Part shown: piece after piece, positions 10,759 through 22,334 of the stretch
How positions within the stretch are numbered: the first letter of the stretch is position 1
Layout: each line of letters begins with the position of its first letter
Assembly (NCBI GenBank): GCA_023014335.1
Contig: JAECYW010000014.1
Location: 1-64,000, forward strand
Direction of reading: 5' to 3'
Length of the DNA stretch: 64,000 bases
Source of the DNA: Galerina marginata
Lineage: Eukaryota; Basidiomycota; Agaricomycetes; Agaricales; Galerinaceae
The notes under the pieces: model-generated
Told to the model about the DNA's origin: nothing
Database searches by the model: none
The model's input: the letters and a program-made list of their open reading frames with translations, nothing else
Made by a program: the position numbers and the translations under genes

Positions 10759-11581
10759 TACTCTCAGACAGGAGGTTGATCATGCAGGCTATATATTGTT
10801 GGCGACCCCGCTCACTGGAGAAGCCCTCAAGCAAATACTGCGGGTCGAACTTGCCACTCTGTGATTAGTGAGTTTGGCGAATTTTAAGATGTGACCTTGA
10901 ATTAAGCGGACTATCCCTATAGGTTCGTGTGTATCGATGACACAGTCATGCAGGTCGAATCGGACCGTCGAGCTTGCTGACTGTGATGAACAAGAAATGT
11001 AGCAAAGTCTACTGATGTCGCACGCGACGTGCCTCTCGTGCGATTTAAATCTTGGATTCTCATTTTCTCCCTCACTTACACGGTCAACACAGATTGCTTT
11101 CGGCCCTTTCATGTTGTGTTCTCCTTCCCGCTTCCATGTATTTCTTTACCTCGTGGTCTTATGGCTTGATAACTGTTTCTGCTGCAACGATACCTTCTGG
11201 GACATTGATATAGGGCGTGGGTCTCATTTTACTATTATTCTCTGAGTTATTACGGCTTCCTCTCAGAAGTTATCCGCTATAGAGATCCTCGTCATCTAGA
11301 GAACGTTAGTGCCTGAGGCATTTTTGTTGTCGTTCGGTATACTGACCGACCTTGTAGGCATAGTTTCAGCGTGATATTACATTAAAACCCAACTATCGAT
11401 TCCGTCTGGGGAATTTTGTATCCAACAAAATATAAATCGAGGTTATTCTTGTTGAAGCCTAGAGCGAAGGTCCGTGTGCCCACTGCTACATATCCTTGTA
11501 AGGAAACCTGCTACGATCGCGCACAGCATAGTCGAAAATAGTTCCAAAGCAGTTCTATTTGACTGCGTGGAAAACAAACTG
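10759..11581. other. Intergenic, no gene seen
   Basis: Short frames on both strands only. Nothing recognisable before the inverted-repeat element at 11582. Confidence 0.4.
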
Positions 11582-11996
11582 TGTCGGAAAAATCCGGACG
11601 GCCTTATAAGGGTTTTAAGACCGAAAATGACCGGCCGAGATCATAAGGACCTTATAAGGAAGAAGAAAGTTTGTAATGGTCCGGATCTCCATTGCAATGC
11701 CGGTTCGGCATTGTAAGTCCCTTAAGCGGCGCCAAGTCGGTGGTCTCTTCGTGCGTACAGATGAGCTGTACGCAGGCAATGTTGTACTAAAATAGCCCCT
11801 GGATACACTACAGTCTTTAAAGTAAAATTTCTGGTGCTTAGAATGAGCTGGACTGCTGCTCAACTATTATTGCAATGCATTTAAATCTTTGCAACGATTA
11901 TTCTAAATTTATAATTAACCGGCAATTAGGGTTGTAATGATAGCCGGCTGCCTTGCGACGGGTTCGGCTTACAATGCCGTCCTGATTTTTCCGACA
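11582..11996. mobile_element. MITE-like element with 21-bp inverted repeats
   Basis: TGTCGGAAAAATCCGGACGGC at 11582-11602 is the inverse of 11976-11996 with one mismatch, bounding 415 nt with no coding frame. The left internal part repeats CCTTATAAGG-type palindromes (near 11602 and 11652), and 11695-11713 is a perfect hairpin (CAATGCCG, GTT loop, CGGCATTG). The flanks show no clear target duplication (at most TG). Size, lack of coding and terminal inverted repeats fit a non-autonomous DNA element. It ends 165 nt upstream of the intact NACHT start codon, in its promoter region. Confidence 0.5.
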
Positions 11997-12006
11997 TGGT
12001 GTTCTT

Positions 12007-12013
12007 TATATAA
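12007..12013 (+). promoter_or_regulatory. TATA box of the NACHT gene
   Basis: TATATAA lies 154 nt before the ATG at 12161, leaving a pyrimidine-rich leader (TTTTTATCCTTCAACCC). It lies just 11 nt beyond the end of the MITE-like element. Confidence 0.45.
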
Positions 12014-12160
12014 GGAACGGTTCGAGTCTTGTACAGCCATTACGCTGCACTTTTTATCCTTCAACCCCCAACATCCGTACTTCACGTCCTGCTAACCCTT
12101 CAACAGCCATTTTCCCATCCAAAATATCGCACTCCGAGGCTGACGCTCTGAAACCGACCC

Positions 12161-14679
12161 ATGTTCGAGAACAGCCAGGATTTTACGATCTCTCAAAGCA
12201 CTTTCAACCAAGAAATCCACCTGCATGAGCCTTTAAATTCCATTGGTAAGGTTCACACTACCAAACTTTAATTACGACCTCGAGGCTGACAATCTTCGAG
12301 GTTTCGAACGACTTGTCCAAGCTGCCTCACCCTCCGCGTTCCACAATTCAGGACACCGATTCGATCCGCCGAAATGTCACCCAAAAACACGCCTGAAGGT
12401 GTTGGAGAAGATCCACAACTGGATTGATGGAACTGAGCATCCGAACGAGCCGGTGATGTGGGTGAACGGGGCCGCAGGCGTCGGGAAGTCGGCGATCGCA
12501 CAATCGATGGCCGAACGCTTGGCTGCAGAGAAGCGCCTCGTCGCCAGTTTTTTTTTCTCCAGGTCGGATCCATTCCGTAATAAGGCCGACAGTCTCGTAC
12601 CCACTATCGCCTACCAGGCTGCACTTCATATCCCAGCTCTTAAAGAACCAATAACCCGCGCTATAACAAGAGACCCCCTCATCTTCAAGCTCTCCATCGA
12701 CGCCCAGTTTTCGACTCTCCTCACGGACCCCATTCAAAATCTGGCGGACTCGGGCTACTTCCAGTTCCCTGCTTCCCCTCGTGTCGTTATTATAGATGGA
12801 CTCGACGAATGTTCCGCCCCCGAAGCTCAGGTCGCAATCCTCATGGCCATCACAAACACCCTAAGGATGGCTCGCCTCCCATTGCTATTTCTTATCGCCA
12901 GTCGTCCCGAATCTCATCTGTCAGGAGCTTTTACGTCAAAGTCCTTCCATGGACTCCTTTCTCGCCTGACTCTTGACGAGTCTTTTTCCCCGGACCATGA
13001 CATCCGAGTTTTCCTTGAAGATCAATTTCAAGAGTTGAAGGAGTCTCATCCAATGCGTGCCTACCTCCCTCCCTCCTGGCCCAGTCCAGGTGATCTCATA
13101 ACCCTGGTGTGGAAGGCAAGTGGGCAATTTATATATGCGTCCACGGTAATCAAGTATATCTCCTCCCGCCGTCACCGTCCTAACCACCGTCTGGAAACTA
13201 TTCTCGGCTTGCGTCCGTCTCCAGGCCAAAATCCATTCTCCGAGCTAGACGGGTTGTACACGCATATCCTTTCTTCCGTGGATGCAGAAGACATAGAACG
13301 AGTGCTAGATATCTTGGCTTTCCCTCTGTTTACCTCTTTTTGTTCAGTGTCTACTGTGGAGGCAGTTCTGTCCCTTGAGGAAGGGGACGTTCACATTGCA
13401 TTGTCTGAACTGGCAGCTGTTGTTTGCATTTCTGCCATGATTGGAAATATTCTTGAAATTAAGATCGCCCATTCATCATTCTCCGACTTTCTCCTCGATC
13501 AGGCGCGTTCTATGGTCTTCTATATCCAATCAGACCCCAGGCGTGCATCTTTGGCAGAGCGATATTTCGCAATCCTCAATGGGTTAGGTGGGTCCCTGTT
13601 AACCTACCAGTAATTTTATGCTCACGCACATCGAGTGAGTTACAGAAGTTGTGCCAACACGTTTCTGGTTCTGTGAACTACCGGATCTGCTTCGGGATGC
13701 GAGCTCGACACCTGAGCTCCAACGACAAATTTCAGATTTTTCTCTGCTTACGCTTTCGAGGAGGTGGACTGAACAAAGCGATCCCTGGCACAATCTTGGG
13801 CCGATTTGGTTTTCGGAGAATTGTCTAGTGCGCCTGCTTATCCTTCCACAGCTACGATATACTTATCCTTGCTTTCAGCGCGACGTCAAACCTGCGCTCA
13901 TCCCAATTCAGAAGCTATTAGACGAGTACCTGATGGCCTACTCGGGAGAGTACTACGATGATAGTTCTCTCACCTTCCTTGTTGCTCTTGTCGGGATAGG
14001 TGCCAAGTATGCTCATTATCCATGCAAGCGGGCCTCCTTGAATTACTTTTATGTGGTGCATGGAGACGTAGAGGGCCTCTTCTCACCACCCAGCACTCTA
14101 GACAAGGACCACCTTCGCTTCTGTGATACCCTATCAAAACCATCGTTCTTGTCCTACACTCGGCAGGTTCGTACATTTTTTCAGGATCCCTCACGATCTG
14201 GGGCACTGGCACTCAATGGCGAACGATACGCCATTGCCGCGCTCCATTGTCTCAAGATCTTATGCAACGAAAGGTCGCCAATACCCCCCCGAAGACAGGA
14301 CTCTCGCATACAAGGAATACGCAGGAATAGGCCATGGATCTGGAGAAATATTCTTGGGCCGAATGACAGGGCTTTGAGGAGATTTAAGAGGCATTTATGG
14401 AAGGAGGAGAGTGTCGTAAAGGACCTTGACTTTCGGGAAGCTCATCCAAAGCTGTTCACCGGAAGCGATGACCATTGCCAATCACGAGTATTTCGGTGGT
14501 TACTACGGTGCCTGCGTCGGCTCCTGGAGCGATCAGCTTATTCGAAGGAGCTGGTTGACTATGCGTCTTGTCATTCATTCTCCAGGCGTTGTCAGGACTG
14601 GCCCTATAAAACCAAATTGACAAAGGACGCCATCACTAGGTACATCGATTCGTACCAGACAGGAGATGCGGCAGTTTAG
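12161..14679 (+). CDS. NACHT-domain STAND NTPase (NLR-like), intact copy
   Basis: Three exons (12161-12245, 12301-13587, 13646-14679) encode 801 residues. Both introns have consensus ends and CTGAC or CTCAC branch sites. The start is the ATG opening MFENSQDFTISQS, a short N-terminal motif of the kind seen at the start of many agaric NACHT proteins. The NACHT domain begins near residue 55: Walker A GAAGVGKSAIAQ, Walker B VIIDGLDEC and a sensor-like FLIASRPE. After the NACHT and winged-helix regions comes a long C-terminal part without recognisable WD40, ankyrin or TPR repeats. Fungal NACHT STANDs are cytosolic switches linked to incompatibility and self/non-self responses; that role is inferred here. 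A decayed duplicate lies at 1-2419. Confidence 0.88.
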
Positions 14680-14922
14680 TTTGTAAAATAGGGTATCTAC
14701 GGGTCCACTTTCCAACCTACGTTTGACGCTGCCAAATGTGTAGGGCGAAATTGTACTCGGACAAGAAAGTTAGTTATACGTACATCTATCTACGGCGGAA
14801 TAGATTATTTGCAAACATTGAAAACTTGCGCAAAACATCCACGTCCTTGAATTCTCGAAGGAATTCCCGCCCGTTAAACCAATAACTACCCTCCCAACAC
14901 ATGTAATTCTCCCAGAAACCCT
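14680..14922. other. Short convergent intergenic region
   Basis: Lies between the 3' ends of the NACHT and DUF1348 genes. It is partly conserved in the duplicate at 2420-2662, which shows that the duplication included it. Confidence 0.6.
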
Positions 14923-15560
14923 TCACCAATGCGCAGGCCCGATATCAACGCTATTCACATCAACACCCTCTTTAAACCACCTCTCCTCATCCGAGATAGC
15001 CACATCGTTCGCGCTCATCTGCCGCTTCTCCATCAGCCCATTCGGAGCGAAGGTCCAGTCCTCAAGACCATACGTGCGGAACCACTGCTTCGTCCCCTTG
15101 CTGTCGGCCGAGTACCACTCGTACCAGAACTGGACCGCGATCTGCGTTTGTACTCGGTGAGCAGAGAATTCGAAGAATGAGAATTGAAACGATGTCAATT
15201 TAAGAGAAGGGAAGGACAAACCTTGTTGTCTTTGAAAGCGAAGAGCTCCTTGCGCAGGCGATACCCGTTCTCGACGGCCCATTTTTTGGTGAGGAAGTCT
15301 TCGATCTCGTCTCTGCCTTTGAGGAAGGTGGATCGGTTCCTCCAGATCGAGTCGGATGTATAAGCCAGTTTGACCTTTGCTGGATTCCTGCGAGCAGTCT
15401 GTGTGAACACACAGACGAGAGACGGGAAGTAAAGATACACCTACTTCGTATTCCAACCGTCTTGTGCGGCCTTGACTTTCTTCACCGCCGTCGCATGATC
15501 ATTGAAGGGCGGGTACGGCGGGAGGCCGACATCCTCTTTGGTCGGGGGTGCAGCAGCCAT
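14923..15560 (-). CDS. DUF1348 / NTF2-like (SnoaL-fold) protein
   Basis: Three exons (15560-15445, 15387-15222, 15141-14923) encode a protein of about 166 residues. The introns are GTAGGT...GCAG and GTTTGT...CGCAG. The spliced protein reads through the conserved DUF1348 core: SIWRNRSTFLKGRDEI, GYRLRKELFAF, IAVQFWYEW, WFRTYGLEDWTFAPNG, KRQMSAND. This small NTF2-like family is widespread in fungi and bacteria; no reaction is assigned to it. It converges on the NACHT gene, and its 3' end was carried along in the duplication to 2663-2794. Confidence 0.88.
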
Positions 15561-15706
15561 GGTTCGATAATCGATAAGGGTGTTATAGTGAGAGTTAGGA
15601 GGTGAGAACAGAATGCGCAGCTCGTAAAGCGGGCGTCGAAGTTTAAGACTCGGAGGTGAGACTGAGAAAAGAAGATGAGACCACGGATACGCACGACTGA
15701 GACTCT

Positions 15707-15713
15707 TTTTATA
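15707..15713 (-). promoter_or_regulatory. TATA box of the DUF1348 gene
   Basis: Minus-strand TATAAAA, about 150 nt upstream of the ATG at 15560, followed by an AG/CT-rich leader. Confidence 0.4.
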
Positions 15714-16459
15714 ATTGGTTGACGTCAGAGATAAGATTAGATGTTTGTTTCTATCTGATTGTTGCGCCTTGGGTTTTCCCTGTAGATTCTGAGAATAAGG
15801 CTTTTGTTAGAAGGTGCGTTCGCCGGGACATGGGACAGCAGTGAATCACCGGATCCCATGAGTTCTCTGGCACAAAGGCGAAGGAAGTACGGGGTCAGTT
15901 ACCAGTTGGTCCCATCCGTGTTCACCCGTCTCGAATGTCCCAAGCAGTCATCGTTGTATTCCACGACCCCACCCGGTCAGCTACGAAGTAGTATCCTAAC
16001 GGAATTATACCCCATAAGATAAGGGGATTGGCTGCTATCCTGTGTGACCGGATAAGGACGTGTTAGCAGAAGGCTCTTCTCGGGATATTAATAGTAGGCT
16101 GTGGACGTCGAACTGCAATTCCACTTACAAAGCTCTAGACCATGGGTCTTTCCATCAGAATCGAGAGTTAAAATTACAGCATTCCCGTGTTAATTTCTGT
16201 TAGTGCCATGGAGCCTTGATAAGAACGTTGAGGAAATGACTGCAAGAGCCACCAGCGACAGTGGTTAGCGGAGACACGCTCCGAACCTGGACTTTACGAC
16301 AAGAAGTTGCAGCTGGAAGCACAAAAAGGTGTGTATATGCGTACAAGCGGTATCGAAAACCTATGAAATACTGATAGTTATTCGGGATTTTATGGTAGAT
16401 GAGCATAATACAGATTACTTTCGATGATAACATATCCTTCAGCCTGCAGCGCCTAGAAT
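15714..16459. other. Intergenic, no gene seen
   Basis: Only short frames without family resemblance. It lies between the DUF1348 promoter and the 3' end of the MYND gene. Confidence 0.4.
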
Positions 16460-17641
16460 TCATTCATCCTCCTGATCGTCATCCGAACCTCTCATCTTGT
16501 CGATATCCTCCTTCGTCATATGAGTGCGCAGACGCAGCTGGTTGCGTTTATCAGATCGTATATGCGTATTTATAAAGCTAGCAGGTAGGTGGGAAGAACA
16601 AAAAAAGTTATAAGCCCATGAGAAAACGGAAACTGAAACAGAAAACGCACTCAAAACACGACGTGCACGACAGTGGCACGGTCTTTCCCCCGCCCAACAG
16701 CGCGCTATGTATCTCGAACCCCGCCCCAGCGCGCACCCGCGCAATCGCGTCGTCCGAAATCAGCACGCCAAATGGCATCGTCTGCTCGACGCCTCGCACT
16801 TTGAAGTCTACCACGCCAACCTGAGCGTTCTTCTGTCCCTTCTTCGTGTTCTTCCAGACCTCCAAGCGGACGGGGTCCACCTCCGCGCCTGCGCCAGCGT
16901 CCGCGTCTGTCTTCCCGGGGATAGGGGCTGATGTCGGGACGAACGCTTTCACCTGCAACATTCCCTCCGTGCCCTTAGCCTCTTCAGCGGGACTCAGCCG
17001 ACCCAAGACTAGCTGCATGATATAGCTCATATCCGCGGGCTCGATGGCGACGTCGCACCGGGCAAGGAACACCGTGTCGGGGCGCGGTATCTCGTGGAGC
17101 TTGTACTCGATGATGAAGAGCAGCTGGAGGTGGTGATGCAGCACCGGATTCGCTACAAAACCGCTCAGGATCTTGGGGATGCTGGAGCTCGTTTCCTTGC
17201 AGCCTTTTTTATGCATGGACCTGGAGGCCTGGTTAGAGACACGCAGAGGATAGGGGTAAGCTAGTTAGACTTACCAGTGTTGCTTTTGGCACTGGAAACG
17301 CGTAAAATGGGTCAGCAACACGCATAGAGTTTGCCAAAGCCGACAGACGTACGTCTTTCGAGCAATACCATACGGTTTTGCACTGGGAACCCGCATAAAA
17401 AAGTCAGAGAAACCTCCTAAAAACTGACACGAAATAGACTTACCCTCGAACACCTAAGCAGATCCGCCTCCTTCGCCAGCTTCAAGCACTGCGCACACGA
17501 GACGTCGATGTTCGCGCGTCCCTCGCGTACAACCTTCTTCGCCGTCGCTATCTCCTTGAAGTACGGCTGGTTATCTGGGTGGTGGAAAGTCACGAAGGGG
17601 ATTCGCGCCGCGGGGTTGTCGTTTTCTTCTGGAGCTGCCAT
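16460..17641 (-). CDS. MYND-type zinc finger protein
   Basis: Five exons (17641-17444, 17382-17353, 17291-17275, 17220-16651, 16577-16460) give about 310 residues. The zinc finger is spread over exons 1-4, including two tiny exons of 30 and 17 nt. Spliced together it has every MYND ligand: CAQC, CSRC, WYCSKDC, then HWSMHKKGC. The rest is a Lys-poor domain with no further motif, and a C-terminal tail ending in GSDDDQEDE. The last donor was chosen as GTGCGT at 16650; a GTGTTT donor 6 nt further upstream in the transcript would also keep frame. MYND fingers bind proline-rich partners or accompany SET domains; no SET motif is visible here. A transposon is inserted 156 nt upstream of the start codon. 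Confidence 0.85.
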
Positions 17642-17798
17642 CGTCGTTTATAAGCGAGTGTATTTCTAGGAATCGACGCGAGAGATGCCGGGTGAGAAAA
17701 AGGACAGATTCTGTCAGAGTTGGCTTTCACACAGGCACCGAGAGAGGTTTTCGCCGGCACGTGACCAATAAATCGACGCCCGTTAGAGCCAAAGGCTA

Positions 17799-17820
17799 CT
17801 GTACTATTTCGATCAATTCG
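17799..17820 (+). repeat. Left terminal inverted repeat of the transposon
   Basis: Matches the reverse complement of 22311-22332 with one mismatch (position 17805). The flanking TA is at 17797-17798. Confidence 0.9.
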
Positions 17821-18156
17821 TCCAGGGGTGTGACCTGTGACCAGCTGGACGAAATTCTAACACCGGCCAGCCAGTATGTGACCTGGGACAGGCCAGAAAT
17901 TTCGGCCACCGACCGGTTATCAAGGCAGACGGGATCACATGGGTCACAGGCAGTCTCCTCATGCTCAATACCGCCTCTCAGCTTGCCGAAGGCTGTACTT
18001 ACCCTTAAAGAGGAAACGTCGGGGATGCGCACGTATTAGTGACAAAACTCAGTAATGTATTGCATCAAAATCATGATACAGAAGTAAGAGGAAAGGCAAA
18101 AAAAAGTTCTAACCTAAAACCACAAACACCGTCGAACAAGACGTCCGCCCACGTCC

Positions 18157-21100
18157 ATGTCAACCCTTCCTCCAGATATTCAGCAGCGCCTCCCAGATGG
18201 GAGAGTCCCTGTACTCGCCTTTCTTGCCATTAGTCTCCCAAAAATTACCGCCGCAAACCGTTTTATGCGCATCGAGAAGTACGCCTCGTTGCTGCCAGCA
18301 AATTCGGACAATGTCGAGGAGATGTTGGTTATGCCTATACCACCTACAGATATTGTCAGCGCTCTCCAGCAACTCATCAGGAACCCCGACAAGGAAACTC
18401 CAAAGTCTGTCCTTTGCCCTCACGCACCGACCGCAGGAGGAAAGCGATTCCCAACATATCTTATCCAGTATTGGACACGCATTCTCGAAATTCGCGATGC
18501 ACAGAGCAAGTGGCAAGGTGCTGTGGACCAGCTCCAGTCACGCTTGTCTGAAGTACCACAGTCAGAGCTCGTGAAAACTGCATTCCATACTTTAACCTAT
18601 TTGCCATGGTCCACGTCCCTCCAAGGTCCGGGATTCGATGGCGCTGTTAACACCGATATATTATCAGCATTCTTCACAACCGAATGGCTATCCGACGAAC
18701 ATGAGTACCTTATGCTCCAGTTGCTGAAGAAAGATCTGCAGGACGACAATCAGCACAACATCTTCGTGGAGAATACGACTTTCTTGTTACTGCTGACAGC
18801 AGCATACAATGACCGCAAAAACTACGAGACTGATAAGCACTATGGGTGGCTTCGGAAACGTGGTGAGGACCTAGCTGCAGGCCGAATGTCCTCTCTAGCC
18901 ACAATCGTCAATCAGAACAATAGCCATTGGGTCGCACTTATAATCGATTTTCAAAAGAGACTTACCCTTTACGGCGATCCCATGGAGTCGCCAATTTCTA
19001 TCAACCTCCGACAAGTCGTTGACTGGTGGACAGGATATCATGCTCATTGTTCATTTACCTATCACACCCTTCGAGTTTCTCGTCAGTCCGACAGCTATTC
19101 ATGTGGTGTTTTATCTTGGGACTCACTTCAACATCACCTCTTGCGAGAGAACCCAGGATTGGCTGACGAATGTCGAATGGATGATGTGCGCCTTCAAATA
19201 TTTCTTCGTCTTGCAGGTTCCTATAAAGGTATTCAGGTAAATACATCATTTATAATCCTCATAAACATCTGCTTACTTCTACTTGGATTTTAGGAGGCAG
19301 AAGCAACGTCATTCAACCAGTACCTGGATACCTTCTTCACATCCTCGGACGACGACCACGAAACATTGGATCAGGCCTTTGAATCTAATGACTCAGACCA
19401 AGACTACGACATGAAAAGCGTCACAAGCTCAGACACTTCGCATTCGGTATCATCCGATGATAGTGACGAGTCTGACGACAATGACGACGACATTAGCCAT
19501 GCACCACGCCACCCGATACCCACTCACATCCAGACTAAGCCGACTCTTAAACGGTCCCTTAGTGAGATTATCGATGATCCTCAACCAGCCGGTCCAAACA
19601 AGAAGCTTCGTGAATCAAATCCATCGTCTGTTCGTCGAGCACTTCAGAAGGAGGGAGAGCCAAAGGGGATCCTTCTGTTTTTCCGGAAAGCGACTGCAGA
19701 GGAACATCAGGCCTGGATAGCAAAAACCTTCGATGGCGACACTGAAAACTTCGAGAGTAAGAAGTGGGAAGAGGAGAGAGAACAGCAAAACTTACGGGAC
19801 AAGCAACGACGCAACGCAGTCAATCGGAAGCGAAAGCAACGTGCAAAGAACAAAAAACGCGAGATCATGGAAGGCTTGCGCAGCCCTGGCGGCACTAAAA
19901 TCAACGTGAGTCAATTTACAGTCAGTTTGGAGAAGGACTAACAACATATCACGTACAGATTAAAGAGATGCATCTCCAGCATACGCCAGCGCTGGATATG
20001 GGCGGCTCAGTTGCTGAGCTTAGTCGGCCTGCTCGTTCTCTAAACACGAAATTCAAGGAGAAAGTTAGGAAGCCCTCAGGACGAAAGAGCAAGAACAAGG
20101 AGAAACATACAAAATATCACAATTGGTTTACCCCATTTCTTTTCAAACAAATTGAAGCAGCGCGCATCGCTTCGGGTGGACCGAAATGGAGTACGCGGGC
20201 GATAACGCGAGACCTTCAAAAGAAAGACCTCGCAACTTTCAAAGGCCTGAGTCGCACAACGATGGATGGGTGGATAGATCGGTCAGGCGATAAGCCATGC
20301 TGGTCTGATACAACACTCGAGCGTATTCGGAAAGGGAATGAACCAGGACATGCTAATGGTGGCTGTAAAGGTGTCCTTGTGAGTAACATCAGCTGGTTTG
20401 GTCAACCTAACAAACTAAAACACCGTACAGACAAACTATCCAGGTGTGGTATCCACCGTCAAATCACGATTGGAAGCCATTCGAGCTACTGGGGCCGAAG
20501 TTTCTGTGACCACGGCAAGAGGGTTGATGCTAGCGACAATCATTTCGTCAGCCCCAGAAATTTTAGAGAGAACATTTAAGGATGGATCTACCTTCCGTGC
20601 ATCCGAGTCTTTTATGCGCAAATGGTTACACGACACATTGAACTGGTCAAGGAGGAAGGGAACACAGGCCGCCCACAAGCTACCGGATGATTGGGAGGAT
20701 CAGTGTGAGCACTCAGCCTTCCGCAAGGCCTACAACATCAAAGAATACGACATCCTAGCAATACTATGGGTCAATTCAGACCAGACACAGGGCGTTTTCG
20801 CACCAGGGGACAAGATGACTTGGGCTCCAAAAGGATCAAAGCAGGTTGCCGTTCATGGTGCTGAGGAGAAGAGAGCATTCACTCTAATGGTGTCGGTTGC
20901 GAGCGACGGGACTGTCTTACCGATGCAGGCAATCTACAGTGGCAAAACCGAGCGCTCATGTCCAACTGTCAACGCACCGCATTATGCTGAGCTCGTCAAT
21001 GCTGGCTTTCTTCTTGAAGAGTCGGGTACAACAACGTACTGGTCAAATCACAAAACCATGCATTCCTTCGTTGATCGGATTCTCGCTCCACATTTTGACA

Positions 21101-21993
21101 AAGCCAAAGAAGAGCTTGGTCTACCCTCATCCCAGAAGTCATTGTGGACAATTGATGTATGGTCTGTACATCGCTCCAAGGAGTTTAGACGCTGGATGAG
21201 GACCAACCATCCAAGCATTATCCTTGACTTTGTTCCTGGGGGTTGTACTGGTGTTGCGCAGCCCTGTGACGTCGGAATTCAACGACCGCTGAAGCTATCA
21301 ATCAAGAAAACTTACCATGAAGATATTGTATCTGAAGTCCTACAACAAATCGACGCCAAAAGTGAAGTGATCAGTATCGACAGCCGAGTGGGTACATTGC
21401 GGGATCGCAGTACGCGATGGATATGGAACGCCTATAAGGCCATAAATAACGAGACCCTGGTCAAGAAAGTCAGTGCTAACATCTCCGATGAGGGTATAAT
21501 CTTACATTTTGCTTTGATTTGCTAGGCATTCGAGCACTGCGTTGTCCGAGACTGGAATCTCTCCTACGATTGTCTGACTGGTGTCGCTATGCGTGTAAAG
21601 CTTCGTCAGCTCAAAGAGACCGACCCCGAATTTTGGAAAGAACTCACGACGGCACGCACTGAGGATTTGGTTCCACCTGAGGACATGCCTCAGCCCGAAG
21701 ACGACACCGAAGACGTTGGATCTCTTGATGACAGCGATGTACCTTTGAAGGTATTGACTCAGGAGCTCGCTGGAGCAAAGACACCAACAGGAAGGTACAC
21801 TATTGCTGAGGGAGGTGCGATCATTTCGAACTCGCTCGCGGAGCAGTTTGAAGTGGATGAAGGCGATCAGGTAAATCTAGATGGTGGTGTTAAGGAACTT
21901 GGGCGTGGGAAACGCCGCAAACAACCCAACAGCCTTTACAGCGCGAACACTTTTTGGATGCACGGGGACAACCAGTCTGACAAAGAAACATAG
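18157..21993 (+). CDS. Ulp1-like cysteine protease fused to DDE transposase
   Basis: Five exons (18157-19236, 19294-19905, 19959-20378, 20431-21468, 21526-21993) join in phase 0 throughout and encode 1205 residues with no stop. Residues 200-350 form a C48 (Ulp1/SENP) protease: NSHWVAL (His257), YGDPM (Asp274), Gln310 and YSCG (Cys316). An acidic Ser/Asp linker and a Lys/Arg-rich segment follow. Near 510-560 is a helix-turn-helix-like region (KWSTRAITRDLQ). The catalytic domain shows VNSDQT, TIDVWSVHRS and QPCDVGIQRPLK, three aspartates with 37 residues between the second and third, as in the DDE_1/pogo branch of Tc1/mariner. It moves the surrounding element by cut and paste. Whether protease and transposase are one protein rests on splice-phase continuity; an internal start cannot be excluded. 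Confidence 0.82.
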
Positions 21994-22310
21994 GAATGGT
22001 TCAGTTAACTTTATTGTGTCATTTTGTCCATCCCCAATAGTTCGTACCGGCTGACGTTGTTTGAATAGACTTGTCACTGTTGAAACTTGAATTTGAACCT
22101 TGAGAATAGATTTTCGAGCTCAAATTCCTTCTTTACTTATCAAACTTGATGGTATTCAGCTCAAATATACAGTAGGTGCCCGCAGGGCTCGAAAAAAAAG
22201 TGATTTTGGCCATTTTAAACAATGCTTTTTGGTCGTCGGCCATTATCCCTGTGACCTGGGACAACCGACCGATTTCGGCCAAAACCACAAGGCCTGTGAC
22301 CCGTGACGGC

Positions 22311-22332
22311 CGAATTGATCGAAATGGTACAG
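22311..22332 (+). repeat. Right terminal inverted repeat of the transposon
   Basis: Reads CGAATTGATCGAAATGGTAC then AG, the inverse of the left terminus, followed by TA at 22333-22334. Confidence 0.9.
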
Positions 22333-22334
22333 TA

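Larger units (their letters stand above)
17799..22332 (+). mobile_element. Complete Tc1/mariner-like DNA transposon with Ulp1-DDE gene
   Basis: The element is bounded by inverted repeats CTGTAC(T/C)ATTTCGATCAATTCG and flanked on both sides by TA (17797-17798 and 22333-22334), the target duplication of the Tc1/mariner superfamily. It is 4534 nt long and carries one spliced gene without stops. Subterminal GTGACC-rich blocks (GTGACCTGGGACA at 17878 and 22251) are in direct orientation. An intact gene, matched termini and a clean TA suggest a recent, possibly active insertion. No other copy lies in the window. Confidence 0.88.

Noticed and set aside
12243..12300. TTG-initiated extension of the NACHT frame upstream of the FERLVQ segment
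   Set aside because: This stretch is an intron (GTAAGG...CTGAC...AG). Splicing it out joins in frame to the ATG exon at 12161-12245, and the same intron exists in the decayed copy.
21494..21525. A 32-nt intron in the transposase gene
   Set aside because: A GTCAGT donor at 21469 gives a normal 57-nt intron with a CTAAC branch site and keeps the frame.
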